From Candidatus Saccharimonadota bacterium (GTDB lineage: Bacteria; Patescibacteriota; Saccharimonadia; Saccharimonadales; Saccharimonadaceae): 64,000 bases of DNA. Of the stretch, positions 17,479-26,757 are shown in pieces. The stretch lies in contig JAUMZP010000002.1 in assembly GCA_030528025.1 (NCBI GenBank), forward strand, positions 62,001-126,000, read 5' to 3'. The position numbers were made by a program, and so were the translations under genes. The stretch's first letter is position 1, and each line of letters starts with the position of its first letter. The notes under the pieces were generated by a model. That model had not been told where the DNA came from, did no database searches, and was given only the letters and a program-made list of their open reading frames with translations.

Positions 17479-18234
17479 ATGGATACAGCACAATTCCAGG
17501 CCATGATATGGCACAAAGCCAAGCAACTCTACCGCCCCATGCCGTGGCGCAGCCAGCCAACGCTGTACTATGTGCTAGTGAGTGAGCTGATGCTGCAGCA
17601 GACGCAGGTAGCGCGGGTACTACCTAAGTTTGCCGAGTTTACCACCCGCTTCCCGGCTATCGAGGCCTTGGCGGCCGCCCAGCTACCGGCGGTGCTGCAG
17701 GCATGGCAGGGTTTGGGGTATAATCGCCGAGCAAAGTATCTACACAGCGCGGCACAGGTGATTGCTGCTGGTACACCTATTGCGACGCAGGCCGACCTTG
17801 TGGCATTGCCTGGTGTTGGTGTCAATACCGCTGGAGCCATCATGAATTACGTGCATCAAATCCCAACCGCCTTTGTAGAGACCAATATCCGCACGGTGTA
17901 TTTTAATCACTTTTTTGCTGGGCAAGAAGGCGTGACGGATAAGGATGTGTTGGCGCTGGTGACGCAGACGATGGATACAGCTCGCCCACGTCAGTGGTTT
18001 TGGGCGCTGATGGACTACGGCGCTAAGCTGAAGGCGGCAGGTAAGGGTCAGCTCGGCACCAGCCGGCACTACACGCGGCAGTCGCGCTTTGCTGGCAGCC
18101 TGCGTCAGATGCGGGGTGAAATTGTGCGGCGCATGGCGCAGGGGCAACCACTGAGTGTCATTACCCAGGAGCTGCAGGGTGACCCGCGTTTTGCTGCTGC
18201 ACTGAATGGATTACGGAAGGATGGGTTGATATGA
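17479..18234 (+). CDS. mutY: A/G-specific adenine glycosylase-like protein lacking the Fe-S cluster
   Basis: 251 residues of the endonuclease III/MutY superfamily. SELMLQQTQV holds the catalytic Glu36, and the helix-hairpin-helix is LVALPGVGVNTAGAI. Where MutY usually has the catalytic Asp (LDGNV) this protein has VETNI with Glu134. The four cysteines of the C-terminal [4Fe-4S] loop are absent: the region after MDYGAKLKA is basic and Cys-free. The MutT-like C-terminal domain is missing too. It therefore belongs to the cluster-less branch. It overlaps the next gene by ATGA. Confidence 0.82.
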   Translation: MDTAQFQAMIWHKAKQLYRPMPWRSQPTLYYVLVSELMLQQTQVARVLPKFAEFTTRFPAIEALAAAQLPAVLQAWQGLGYNRRAKYLHSAAQVIAAGTPIATQADLVALPGVGVNTAGAIMNYVHQIPTAFVETNIRTVYFNHFFAGQEGVTDKDVLALVTQTMDTARPRQWFWALMDYGAKLKAAGKGQLGTSRHYTRQSRFAGSLRQMRGEIVRRMAQGQPLSVITQELQGDPRFAAALNGLRKDGLI

Positions 18235-18527
18235 GTGAGTTAGCTCTCACGCGAGCAGAGGCTATCGCGCTATGTCACACGTGGGCGCGGATGCTCCGCC
18301 GAGAGTATACGATTGACACGCTGGTGAATGACTATGGCGATGGGGTGCTTATGTCTGACCAGCTTGCCTATCCGCTCGAGATGCAGCCATGGATCACGCC
18401 AGAGGCCGAGCCGCTCCTCTGTGCGATTCGCGACCATGCAGTAGACGTCGATATTGACCACACCCGGCGAGCTGATTGGGAGAAGTTACTGGAGCTGATT
18501 GATCAGTTACCAAAGAGTAAGTCATAA
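18231..18527 (+). CDS. hypothetical protein coupled to mutY
   Basis: 98 residues, soluble, with an N-terminal helix (LTRAEAIALCHTWARMLRR) and a short acidic core. The start overlaps the mutY stop by 4 nt (ATGA), so it is translated from the same message. No family is recognised. Confidence 0.6.
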   Translation: MSELALTRAEAIALCHTWARMLRREYTIDTLVNDYGDGVLMSDQLAYPLEMQPWITPEAEPLLCAIRDHAVDVDIDHTRRADWEKLLELIDQLPKSKS

Positions 18528-18614
18528 GATATGTGGAGACATTAGCGCCAGATAGTGCGTGACAATAGCAGCCTTTTTAACCTATGACTTGCACCTAGCT
18601 TCCTATGCAGACAA

Positions 18615-18637
18615 TGAATATCTAATAGGTATATTCA
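18615..18637. promoter_or_regulatory. 23-nt inverted repeat TGAATAT-N9-ATATTCA (copy 2)
   Basis: Both 7-nt half-sites are exact. It lies in the 190-bp gap between two converging genes, so it is not an obvious promoter operator here. The rest of the gap holds no gene. Confidence 0.45.
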
Positions 18638-18717
18638 TTTTTATGAAAGGTAAGGAAGTCATGGTGAGACAATAGCCACATAACGAAGATTCAAGGCAAT
18701 AAGACTCTTGACCACTC

Positions 18718-19260
18718 CTACAGCTGCACGCCAAGCCACCCAGCGAGCACTGTTCCAGCGCCATAGGCCAGAGCAGCGGCGATAGCACCGAGGGCGAGCG
18801 TTTGCAGGGCAGCAACGAGTGGATTCTCACCACCAACTTTGCCCTTGATATAGCCAATTGCTACAAAGGTGAGCGCCGTAGCTCCCGAGCTGATATAAAA
18901 CAGCAGAGGATGAGCCGCGCTCGAGCCACGTGCCAGCACATGGGCGAGATAGGGGATGACAGGCACACTACCAACAACGACGAAGGCAGCAAACGTCATG
19001 AAGCCGATGATTTTTGGTGAGGCGCGTTTACTTGTACTCCGCGCCGACTCATCGTGCTCAGCACTGGCCGCGAGGTAGGCGCTAGCACCCATCGAGAAGC
19101 CATCGGCAATAAGGTTAGCTGCGCCTAGCACCAAGATAATTGCACTCGAGATACCCGCGCCAGCACTGGCTGCCACCACAGCAAAGGTTGTGACAGTACC
19201 ATCGACTGCACCATAGACAAATTCAGAAATATAACGTTTGAGGACAGGTTTCATATTCAT
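18718..19260 (-). CDS. VIT/CCC1-family membrane transporter
   Basis: 180 residues with five predicted membrane segments. EFVYGAVDGTVTTFAVVAASAG and IADGFSMGASAYLA match the VIT1/CCC1 family of iron/manganese transporters; the cytoplasmic metal-binding loop is short (SAEHDESARS). TATACT is 9 nt before ATG 19260. A copy of the 23-nt inverted repeat lies 113 bp upstream, so metal-responsive control is conceivable. Confidence 0.85.
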   Translation of the reverse strand: MNMKPVLKRYISEFVYGAVDGTVTTFAVVAASAGAGISSAIILVLGAANLIADGFSMGASAYLAASAEHDESARSTSKRASPKIIGFMTFAAFVVVGSVPVIPYLAHVLARGSSAAHPLLFYISSGATALTFVAIGYIKGKVGGENPLVAALQTLALGAIAAALAYGAGTVLAGWLGVQL

Positions 19261-19372
19261 AACTTGATTAGTATAACACAGTGTGGTACAAACGCAAAAG
19301 CGAGCAGCCAGTGGAGGTATGATGAAGGTCACAAGATGGAGGCAATGGCCGTCTCACCACTAAAAGGATTAA

Positions 19373-19395
19373 CGAATACCTGAACAGAATGTTCA
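19373..19395. promoter_or_regulatory. 23-nt inverted repeat, variant CGAATAC-N9-ATGTTCA (copy 3)
   Basis: Same spacing as the other copies with one mismatch to the consensus in each half. It lies upstream of the VIT-family gene and downstream of the metalloprotease gene; both are on the minus strand. An overlapping shorter palindrome TGAACagaaTGTTCA is also present. Confidence 0.35.
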
Positions 19396-19453
19396 TTGTA
19401 ACAGTGTGCAAGATAGGTATAGGGTAATAGATAAGCACAGACCTAGCTTACGA

Positions 19454-20926
19454 CTAGTTTGATTGCTTAGGCTTGAGGAGGAGCTGGTTGCGCTCGGCAG
19501 TGCGCGTCCGCGCCTCATCTAGCAGAGTGCTACCTTCTTGCGAGCTAAGGCTAACGATCCGCACATACTCACCATCGGTCTTGTCGTAGCCCGAGACAGC
19601 AACAAAGCCGAGTTGTTCGTCGGCATAAATGACGTTCTCTTTCTCGCCGCTGTAGTCGATTTTGTTAAAGAGGCTTACATCTAGCAGCGCCGTACCGCGG
19701 CCATTGTCCCACGTGGCAAAGACACCAATGCGGCGCTGGGCTGCATCTGGATCAGTTGAGTCAAATGGCGTATCTTTATCGATATACTCGATGATTGGCG
19801 CAAAAATCAGTGTATCAGCCTTGGGGAGGATCGTCTTGAGTGCGTGGTCAGCGGGTAGTGAGTATGCTAGAGCAAAACGTTTGCGAAAGTCATACGAGAG
19901 CGGGTAGCGTCCATCGGTCGACGTGGTACACTCGACCTGGAGGCGCGGATCAAGGAAGGTGAGCTCGGCGGGCGAGTAGATTGGTTTGTGCTCCTCTGTT
20001 GCGGTAACCTCATTCGTTACTTGGCTCACTTTTGTATCTGCATCGGTGTAGACCATGGAGTTACCCATAACAGTGACGGGGGAAGCGTATTCATTCACGG
20101 CATCAGACTTATCACGCTTGCTGAGGCCGCAGCCCATAGCAAGCAGCTGCTGGATAGTATCGACTGCACAATACTGCATTACATTGCCTTCGGCGTCGGT
20201 GATGTGGCAGTCCATCACCATCTCGTGCCCCATGCCTTTGCCAAACTGCTTTTCCTTGCTGGAGTCGCTGTTTTTCTCATCATCTTTCGAGAGTATATGC
20301 CCAATCTCATGGCTGTATACGTTGCCACCAGTCTTGTTGCTCAGCACAAGCACCATCGGGCCGTTGCCGCCCTTGGCTTTGTCTTCGTCGGTGCTTTGGA
20401 AGGCGAGACCGAGTACGTTATTTTCCACGCCTGCTGTATTAACGGCCATCAGCATGAGTGAATGCTCACCATCCTGCACGTCTAGCTGCTCGCGGTATTC
20501 TTCGGCGATTTTTTTGATTTGGTCGTTGGAGTAATAGTATTCGGTTGTGCCATCTTCCTTGGTGCGAGTGCTGTCTAGTGCAGTATTGCAGACAAACTCG
20601 GTTATGTGAAACTGATATGCGTCGCGAGTTGTGTGAGTGATGCGGCCAGTGTGGACGCGCACTTCTTCGTATATTTCTTCGTTGGTCTTGCCGGGCTCGA
20701 AGCCAGCGGCATTAAGTGCCACAACGCCAAGCCGGACAACGACCGGCTGGAATGAATCATTCTCGTGGTCTTGGCACCGCTCTACAGAAGGCTGAGAGGT
20801 GTCGCCGCTGGGGAGTAGTGTACTAAACACTCCCAGGCCAGCCATCATCAATACCTTGCGGCGTGGTAAACCTTCTGGTGCTTGGGCTGAGCCATCTAGC
20901 ATAACTTCAGGTTTTGAGTGATTCAT
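19454..20926 (-). CDS. secreted zinc metalloprotease-like protein
   Basis: 490 residues. The N-terminus has a twin-arginine-like signal (LPRRKVLMMAGLGVFSTLLP). The zinc site is HEIGH at 206-210, in YSHEIGHILSKDD, as in reprolysin-like/metzincin proteases. Several Cys residues (near 113, 249, 262, 275, 345) could form disulfides, fitting an exported protein and the DsbA at 8690. No clear third ligand beyond HExxH is seen. Substrate unknown; attack on host surface proteins would be speculation. Confidence 0.75.
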   Translation of the reverse strand: MNHSKPEVMLDGSAQAPEGLPRRKVLMMAGLGVFSTLLPSGDTSQPSVERCQDHENDSFQPVVVRLGVVALNAAGFEPGKTNEEIYEEVRVHTGRITHTTRDAYQFHITEFVCNTALDSTRTKEDGTTEYYYSNDQIKKIAEEYREQLDVQDGEHSLMLMAVNTAGVENNVLGLAFQSTDEDKAKGGNGPMVLVLSNKTGGNVYSHEIGHILSKDDEKNSDSSKEKQFGKGMGHEMVMDCHITDAEGNVMQYCAVDTIQQLLAMGCGLSKRDKSDAVNEYASPVTVMGNSMVYTDADTKVSQVTNEVTATEEHKPIYSPAELTFLDPRLQVECTTSTDGRYPLSYDFRKRFALAYSLPADHALKTILPKADTLIFAPIIEYIDKDTPFDSTDPDAAQRRIGVFATWDNGRGTALLDVSLFNKIDYSGEKENVIYADEQLGFVAVSGYDKTDGEYVRIVSLSSQEGSTLLDEARTRTAERNQLLLKPKQSN

Positions 20927-21127
20927 ACTAGCTATATTATATCACTAAAGAGTCAAAAATGTCAAACTTTGTAGACCTGCGCTGCGTGATTCTAGCTATC
21001 TGCCGCTTAAGAGCTTACTTCTCATTCTCTTGTTTTGCTATTTTCTCTTTTGTAAGCATAAATAACGCTAGGCATCTCTCGAAAATATTCAGCTGTCCTA
21101 CAGAAGTAGAAGCAGATTAGTAGAAAG

Positions 21128-21161
21128 CTAAAACTCGCTTATTACTTAAAGCGAGTTTTAG
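21128..21161 (-). terminator. terminator of the 21183-22140 operon
   Basis: CTAAAACTCGCTT and AAGCGAGTTTTAG form a 13-bp inverted repeat about 20 nt past the stop of the leftward gene. The stem itself ends in T4 on the minus strand. Confidence 0.65.
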
Positions 21162-21182
21162 GAGCACTGCCAGCATGAGGTG

Positions 21183-21608
21183 CTATTGCTGCTCGGCCGG
21201 TGCTTGTGTTTGTTGCTGGTTCTCGGTGTCGCTATTGGTAGAGAAGAGCTGGAGGGATTCATCGCTCAGCACGTTAGGGTCAAAGGTACCATCGGCGATC
21301 TTGCTGCGGCGCTGTTGATACATTTTTTTGAACTCGTCGAGCGATTCCTTCGTAACGCTACCTTCGGTTTTGTATGTTTCGGGCTCGGCATCGCGAGCGG
21401 CTTGCTTGCGCACCTCCTGGAAGCCAGGCCGACTGAGATCAACCTGTGCTGCGCCACTGGTATTGTACATATCCATAGCGATCCACACCATGATGCCTGC
21501 AATAGCAATCACCCCGCAGATCATCACCAAAAAACGGTGCTCGCGCATGGTGGTTAGCTGGTGCTCGAAGTCGATCTTATTGGGCTGGTTGGGCTGGCTG
21601 CTGGGCAC
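21183..21608 (-). CDS. single-span membrane protein, unknown
   Basis: 141 residues: a cytoplasmic N-terminus, one membrane segment (FLVMICGVIAIAGIMVWIAM), then a charged helical exterior ending in a Gln-rich tail. I chose GTG 21608 because AAGGAGG lies 6 nt upstream. It overlaps the end of the preceding gene by 32 nt, so the two are co-translated. Not recognised. Confidence 0.6.
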   Translation of the reverse strand: MPSSQPNQPNKIDFEHQLTTMREHRFLVMICGVIAIAGIMVWIAMDMYNTSGAAQVDLSRPGFQEVRKQAARDAEPETYKTEGSVTKESLDEFKKMYQQRRSKIADGTFDPNVLSDESLQLFSTNSDTENQQQTQAPAEQQ

Positions 21609-22140
21609 TCGGTACCTCCTTTTTGGCAGGGAATTGCTTGCTATAAAATACGTCGAACTGTGAACCATATTGGCTCAGTAGCTGGTTGAGCCGCAAGGCG
21701 ACATCGGCCACTCGTTTGCGTTGCTCGCGCACGGGCTTGATGTGGTAGTAGAACTCGACTGGTTGGTCGGTGCAGTCGATGCGTAGTAGCTCGGATAACT
21801 TCTCTTCGTATTGGCGGTATTCGCTGCGGAAAGCGGTAAGCTGGGTATTGTATTCTACCGTCGTCTTGGCAAGTTCCACGCCATCGAGTCGGTTGAGAGC
21901 GATGCGGCTGTTGAGTGGTGCCATCAGGCGGGTGGCAATTACCTCGTACTGCTGCCCTTGGTTGACCCGGACGAGCCCATCATTCGCGTGGATGCGCCGC
22001 AGGTTAGACTTGACGCGGACGCAGTTTTGTTTTATTTGAGTGAGTTGATCGTTGCTGAGTGGTGCAGCAGGCTCAGCATAGGCCGGAGAGCCAAGTGCAG
22101 CAGTAGCAATCATAACAACAGCAAGAAAAGTGCGCTTCAT
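21577..22140 (-). CDS. secreted coiled-coil-like protein, unknown
   Basis: 187 residues with a clean signal peptide (MKRTFLAVVMIATAALGSPAYA, AYA cleavage). The mature part is helical with alternating charges (TTVEYNTQLTAFRSEYRQY, REQRKRVADVALRLNQLL) and ends in a Gln/Pro/Ala tail. Two cysteines may pair. It is the first gene of a two-gene operon with the membrane protein at 21183; the pair may form an envelope complex. Confidence 0.62.
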   Translation of the reverse strand: MKRTFLAVVMIATAALGSPAYAEPAAPLSNDQLTQIKQNCVRVKSNLRRIHANDGLVRVNQGQQYEVIATRLMAPLNSRIALNRLDGVELAKTTVEYNTQLTAFRSEYRQYEEKLSELLRIDCTDQPVEFYYHIKPVREQRKRVADVALRLNQLLSQYGSQFDVFYSKQFPAKKEVPSAQQPAQPAQ

Positions 22141-22198
22141 AGCTCCCCATTATGACGCATCAGAGGAGATTGGTCAAATGATTTGCTCTTAAAAATAA

Positions 22199-22978
22199 TT
22201 ACGTAATTACTGCTGCAATAAAAGCAATCAGTACTAACAAGATTGGTAGCCCAAGACCCAGGATGAGGGCAATGTTGACACCATTGTTGATAATGATACT
22301 GTCGCGCTCGAGGCCATTGACGAGCTTGGCGAAGGGTGCGTAGGCTTGGATGGCGGCCCACCACCAGTCGTAGTCGTTGTCGAGGGCATGCTCAGTGGTG
22401 TGATCATAAAGAACACCGCCAGTACCAGGCGACACCGCGGTACCAAGGCTAATCAACAATTGAGTGTTTACTCCGGCAAAGTCGAACTGGATGCGTTGGC
22501 CATTGACCCACATAATGATAAAACTTGCTTCGGCTGCTGCTTTGGTAATCTGTTGTGGATCAACATCGAGCGCCACGCCAACTATTTGGTTTGTTTGGGG
22601 GTTACAATCAATGGCGCGGATGCGGTTGGTCGTCGTCCATTCGAGAATGCAAGGAACTTGGCTCAAGATGGTGCGGTTGTGGTAGTGCGAGATGGGTGTT
22701 GCCATAACGAGTGGTGTGTCGTCGAAAACACTGCTGTAGTTGGCGTCCATCGCTGCTGGTGCAGGCTGTGGCGCTGGCTGCATAACAAGAGGAACAGGCT
22801 GCTGAGCGGGTGATTGCTCGGCTGGTTGGGTGAGGCTATCCTGGAGTGTTGGCTCTGATGACTGCTGTGGCTGTGTTTGTGCTGACTGCTGTGGATAATA
22901 TGGTGGTGGCGCAGGCTGAGTCTGGGGTAGAGCCGCCAGCTGTGATCGATTAGGATAAGAAGGAAATTGCTGATTCAT
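22199..22978 (-). CDS. C-terminally anchored membrane protein with Pro/Gln-rich N-terminus
   Basis: 259 residues. The first 75 are Gln/Pro-rich and probably disordered. A folded domain follows, with two Cys (VPCILEW and AIDCNP) and the segment DNDYDWWWAAIQAYAPF. A hydrophobic tail (ILGLGLPILLVLIAFIAAVIT) anchors it. TATAAT lies 7 nt before ATG 22978. Not recognised. Confidence 0.6.
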   Translation of the reverse strand: MNQQFPSYPNRSQLAALPQTQPAPPPYYPQQSAQTQPQQSSEPTLQDSLTQPAEQSPAQQPVPLVMQPAPQPAPAAMDANYSSVFDDTPLVMATPISHYHNRTILSQVPCILEWTTTNRIRAIDCNPQTNQIVGVALDVDPQQITKAAAEASFIIMWVNGQRIQFDFAGVNTQLLISLGTAVSPGTGGVLYDHTTEHALDNDYDWWWAAIQAYAPFAKLVNGLERDSIIINNGVNIALILGLGLPILLVLIAFIAAVIT

Positions 22979-23135
22979 GAGCGTATTATACTATACTGGT
23001 AAATACGCGATGTGTCTTAACAGAGGTCATATACCTTGAGATCAGGGCTTCATTAAAGCATAATAGCTCAGCAGGATTATTCGCTATGCAGAATGAATTT
23101 TGGTTGTGGCGGGAGCGATACATACGCAATAGAGG

Positions 23136-23969
23136 TTATTTGTGCTTGCCTGGCGAGGCTGCACCGAGCTCGATGTGCTCCTTCTCAAACTCACGCAAGA
23201 TCCGCCGCCGCATCTCGGCCGTGAGGGCCCACTGGTCGGATGGTTGGGTTTTGCCGGAGACAACAAGGCTAATCGACGAGGCATTGAAGTCACCAAGGAT
23301 GTCGAAGTGCGGTGGCTCGATTACCTTGTGCTGCCATTTTTCCTCGCCAGAGATTTCCTCCCCGATCCGATTGATAATATCGCTGGCGGTACTAATATTG
23401 GTGTCAGGCGCAACGGTAATGGTGAAGTATACTTTGCTATAGCCCATCGTCTTGTTGATGACGTGCTGCACCACACCATTAGGAAAGAAGTGGACATTGC
23501 CTTCGACGTCGCGGATTACTGTGGAGCGTACACCGATCCGCTCGACCGTCCCGCCAAAGCCATCAATCTCGATAATATCTCCCACCCGATACTGGTTTTC
23601 GCTAATAATAAATACCCCGGAGAGAAAATCCTTAACGAGTGACTGCGCTCCAAAACCAAAGGCGACACCAATAATCCCTGCGCTCGCAAACAGCGGCGCA
23701 AGAGCTGCGTCATTGAAAAAATGAGTGAAGATAGCATAGCCCGCAATCACCACCACAATGATGCGCCATACATTAGCAAAGAGCCCACCTAGCGTCTTGT
23801 GACGCTTCTCTAGGTCCTTCTTGGGCAGTGTCCGCTGATATGTAGTAACGAAGGCATGCCGCGTCAGCCACATTACCACGCGCGGCCCCAACCAATACAG
23901 TGCAATCGCCACAATAATAATGATAATAATCTCTAGTGCAGTAATCTCAGGTGAGGTAATCGGCTTCAT
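23136..23969 (-). CDS. small-conductance mechanosensitive channel (MscS family)
   Basis: 277 residues, typical size. Two or three membrane helices are followed by the pore-lining region (APLFASAGIIGVAFGFGAQSLVKDF) and the beta domain (YRVGDIIEIDGFGGTVERIG, FPNGVV). It releases solutes on osmotic downshock. TATACT is 8 nt before ATG 23969, in a divergent intergenic region of 20 bp shared with the tsaC-like gene. Confidence 0.93.
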   Translation of the reverse strand: MKPITSPEITALEIIIIIIVAIALYWLGPRVVMWLTRHAFVTTYQRTLPKKDLEKRHKTLGGLFANVWRIIVVVIAGYAIFTHFFNDAALAPLFASAGIIGVAFGFGAQSLVKDFLSGVFIISENQYRVGDIIEIDGFGGTVERIGVRSTVIRDVEGNVHFFPNGVVQHVINKTMGYSKVYFTITVAPDTNISTASDIINRIGEEISGEEKWQHKVIEPPHFDILGDFNASSISLVVSGKTQPSDQWALTAEMRRRILREFEKEHIELGAASPGKHK

Positions 23970-23989
23970 AATATGGTAGTATAACAGAT

Positions 23990-24523
23990 GTGAATGATGA
24001 ATTAAACCAGCTTGTGCTTGCCTTGCAGCGTGGTGGTGTGGCAGTACTACGGACTGATACCCTGTATGGCATTGTTGCCCGGGCAGATGACGAAGCAGCA
24101 GTGGCGCGGGTGTATCGTCTTAAGCAGCGTGACAGCAATAAATCACCCATTATCCTCGTGGTCGATGCCAGCCAAACCTATACCAATGTGCTCGCTTTGC
24201 CGTCGCTTAATACCTCCTGGCCAACAAGTATCTTGCTGGACTCACCCCATGCTCCGCGGTGGTTACGCCGCGCTAATGATATGTTAGCCTACCGCCAGCC
24301 GCAGCTGCCATGGCTCCAGGCGGTCTTGCGTCAGACTGGCCCGTTGATCGCTCCCAGTGCTAATCTCGAAGGGCAGTCGCCCGCCCGCACTATTGCTGAA
24401 GCTCGTGCTTACTTTGGTAGTGATGTCGATTACTATTATGATGGCGGCACTGTGCCGGCTGATACGCCACCATCACGCTTGGTGCGGGTGTTGCCGGGTG
24501 GGGGAGTGGAGCGGCTCAGGTAG
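23990..24523 (+). CDS. TsaC/Sua5/YrdC-family threonylcarbamoyl-AMP synthase
   Basis: 177 residues. The YrdC fold motifs are visible: GGVAVLRTDTLYGIVARAD, VYRLKQRD and GPLIAPSANLEGQSPA. The enzyme makes threonylcarbamoyl-AMP for t6A at position 37 of ANN-decoding tRNAs. The start is GTG 23990, right after a TATAAC box. It lacks the C-terminal Sua5 domain, so it is the short TsaC type. Confidence 0.88.
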   Translation: MNDELNQLVLALQRGGVAVLRTDTLYGIVARADDEAAVARVYRLKQRDSNKSPIILVVDASQTYTNVLALPSLNTSWPTSILLDSPHAPRWLRRANDMLAYRQPQLPWLQAVLRQTGPLIAPSANLEGQSPARTIAEARAYFGSDVDYYYDGGTVPADTPPSRLVRVLPGGGVERLR

Positions 24524-24652
24524 GTTATAATAATCAAAGTTAAAATCTTAAAAGCTTGTTAGATTAATAGCGAATTCTCACACCTCACCCGAATAACGTG
24601 GAGCGTGGGGTTGCCCACGAAAGAGGCCGTGTGATTCAGGTATAATAGACTC

Positions 24653-25321
24653 ATGACGTATCTTGATCCTCAGCAATTTATCATCACTCGCAAACGCAAG
24701 AAATATCGCTTTGCTAAGTTCCATAACGCCACCAACTGCTACGAGTATGACGAATGGTGCCATGCAACACCAGAGGTGTGGCAGAGTGCGACGGTGCTCG
24801 AGGTTGGCGCTGGCACCGGGGTGTTTAGTGTGGAGCTAGCGGCGCAGTACCCGGACGAGGTATTTGTGGCACTGGACGTTAAGGGTGATCGCTTGCAAAA
24901 AGGTGCATACACGGCGCTCGAGCGTGGCATCACCAATGTGCTGTTTGTGCGGGCTCGGGCCGATCAGATTGGCGAGCTCTTTGCTGCTCACTCACTCAAG
25001 CAGTTGTGGGTAACCTTTCCCGATCCACTCCCCAAGCGGCGCAGCGCTGGCCGGCGTCTTACTCACTCAACATTCTTGCGCCAGTACGCGCAGCTGTTGC
25101 AGCCTGGTGGTTCACTTTTGCTCAAGCATGACGATCGCGATTTCTTTTGCTGGAGCCTGGAGCAGCTCGTCACTCAAGAGTGGTCGATTTGTGAATTATC
25201 TTTCGATCTCCACGAGTCGTCACTGCCTGATGAATACAAGACGCTCACCGCCTACGAACAACGCTGGATGAGTGAGGGGAAAGCGATTGGCTGTGTGCGA
25301 GCGACACCTCACTGCTCGTAA
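24653..25321 (+). CDS. trmB: tRNA (guanine-N7-)-methyltransferase
   Basis: 222 residues. SAM-binding motif LEVGAGTGVFSVELA, then FVALDVKGDRLQKGA and the family signature WVTFPDPLPKRR. It makes m7G46 in tRNA variable loops. TATAAT (24641-24646) is 6 nt before ATG 24653. The 3' end overlaps the converging CYTH pseudogene by 13 nt. Confidence 0.93.
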   Translation: MTYLDPQQFIITRKRKKYRFAKFHNATNCYEYDEWCHATPEVWQSATVLEVGAGTGVFSVELAAQYPDEVFVALDVKGDRLQKGAYTALERGITNVLFVRARADQIGELFAAHSLKQLWVTFPDPLPKRRSAGRRLTHSTFLRQYAQLLQPGGSLLLKHDDRDFFCWSLEQLVTQEWSICELSFDLHESSLPDEYKTLTAYEQRWMSEGKAIGCVRATPHCS

Positions 25322-25984
25322 AAAACCGGTATTGCACTACTAGTAGCCAGTCGCTTGTTTTTGAAGCGCCCATCTGCAGTGACATCGTGCTGAGCCCAGG
25401 CAGGAGTACCAAATGCGTCTGCTGCAGCTCGTGCTGCTGTTTCATCTTCGCCAGAAAATTCAACCTCGCCGACACACAAACCAGCAAGTTGGCCATGATA
25501 GATATCAAGCTCAAGTACAACTCCTTGATAAGGAATTTGATAGCACTCGTGCTCCTGCAGTGCGAGGCCACTGTGCTGCGAAATCCTCGCGGCTAAGAGG
25601 GGTGTTTTCCTCATCGCGGACGAGATCGCCACCAGATTCCATTGTGTGCTCAAAATACATATCACCAAAGCTTCGGGTGCGTTCTTCGCTCCCATCATCG
25701 CGAATTGCCAGATAACCTTGACGGAGAGTAGTATGGTCAAAATCATTAAGACTCTTTCCGGCCAAGACTTCTCTTGCGAAGGTGCTTGATGTTTGGTTGA
25801 TAATGAACTTGCGTTCGATCTCTTTTGGAGGCTTTGCGTACTCTTGCTGCTGCGGTGGGGTGCCTTCACTTTGCACTCGTGCGGTGTATCCGATAGATTC
25901 TACAGTGGTAGGATAAGGTGAGCTGCTGGTTTCTGCCGCGTTGTTATATCCTCTATGCTCGCTACTTTGTTGACATTGTGGCAT
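25309..25984 (-). pseudogene. CYTH-domain (triphosphate-tunnel) protein, frameshifted
   Basis: AGGAGAG precedes ATG 25984 (MPQCQQSSE). After a disordered N-terminus comes the CYTH signature KEIERKFII (ExExK), then LRQGYLAIRDDG, TRSFGDMYFEHT and LSREDFAAQWPRTAGAR. Near 25550 the frame breaks; the other frame carries the rest of the domain (YQIPYQGVVLELDIYHGQL, VGEVEF) to TGA 25309. The two parts align as one triphosphatase-like protein with a small deletion at the junction. As read, it cannot make the full beta tunnel. Confidence 0.75.
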
Positions 25985-26067
25985 ATTTCTCTCCTGGCTA
26001 AAGGTTGACCCAGCTCTAGTATAGCGTGCTACACTAGATGTGTCAGTTATAGTGATTTGAGTCAAAC

Positions 26068-26745
26068 ATGTTTGAGCAAGATATGATTAACCACCACATC
26101 CAAAGGCGTATTCTCAGTGTGCTGTGCTATCGTAAGATGGCTCGCTTTCGTGATCTGCGCCCGCCACGGGTGGATACCAATCTCTTTAGCTATCATCTCA
26201 AGGTGCTGATTCGTCACCAGCTTGTCCAAAAAGTGCCAGGTGGCTATAGCCTGGCACCACGTGGTTTGGCGTATGTCGATCGGGTTAGCACAGACACTAT
26301 GCTGGTTCGAACCCAACCTAAAATCGTAACCATGCTAGTAGTGCAAAATAGTAATGGTGAGGTCTTACTCCAACAGCGCACCAAGCAGCCCTACATTGAT
26401 ACCTGGACGCTCCCCTACGGCAAACTCCACATTGATGACAGATCTATCCAAGCAGCAGCTCAGCGCGAAGCGGCGGAAAAACTTGGCGCTGTGGATCTAG
26501 TACTGCAGCATGCGGGCGAATGCTATATTCGTGTTTGGGCAGACAAGGCAATTCTCTCAACCACGCTTGCTCATGTATTTTATGGGACGACTGATGATAT
26601 CACTCCGCACGAACGGCTCATTTGGGCACGCCCACACAAAATGGCGCAGTACACGCTTGCACCAGCAGTGGAGCAGATTATCGCGCGGGCATTCTTTCGC
26701 GATCCGTACTTTTTTGAGGAGTTTGACGACGTTTTAGATCAATAA
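26068..26745 (+). CDS. winged-helix + NUDIX hydrolase
   Basis: 225 residues. The first 75 form a winged helix (HHIQRRILSVLCYRKMARF, NLFSYHLKVLIRHQLV). From about 85 there is a NUDIX fold: EVLLQQRTKQPYIDTWTLP and the box GKLHIDDRSIQAAAQREAAEKLG, with Asp in place of the first Glu. The arrangement recalls NrtR-like regulators, though there the order is reversed. It may act on nucleotides or sense them. mazG-like follows after 12 nt. Confidence 0.8.
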   Translation: MFEQDMINHHIQRRILSVLCYRKMARFRDLRPPRVDTNLFSYHLKVLIRHQLVQKVPGGYSLAPRGLAYVDRVSTDTMLVRTQPKIVTMLVVQNSNGEVLLQQRTKQPYIDTWTLPYGKLHIDDRSIQAAAQREAAEKLGAVDLVLQHAGECYIRVWADKAILSTTLAHVFYGTTDDITPHERLIWARPHKMAQYTLAPAVEQIIARAFFRDPYFFEEFDDVLDQ

Positions 26746-26757
26746 CAAGGAGGATAT

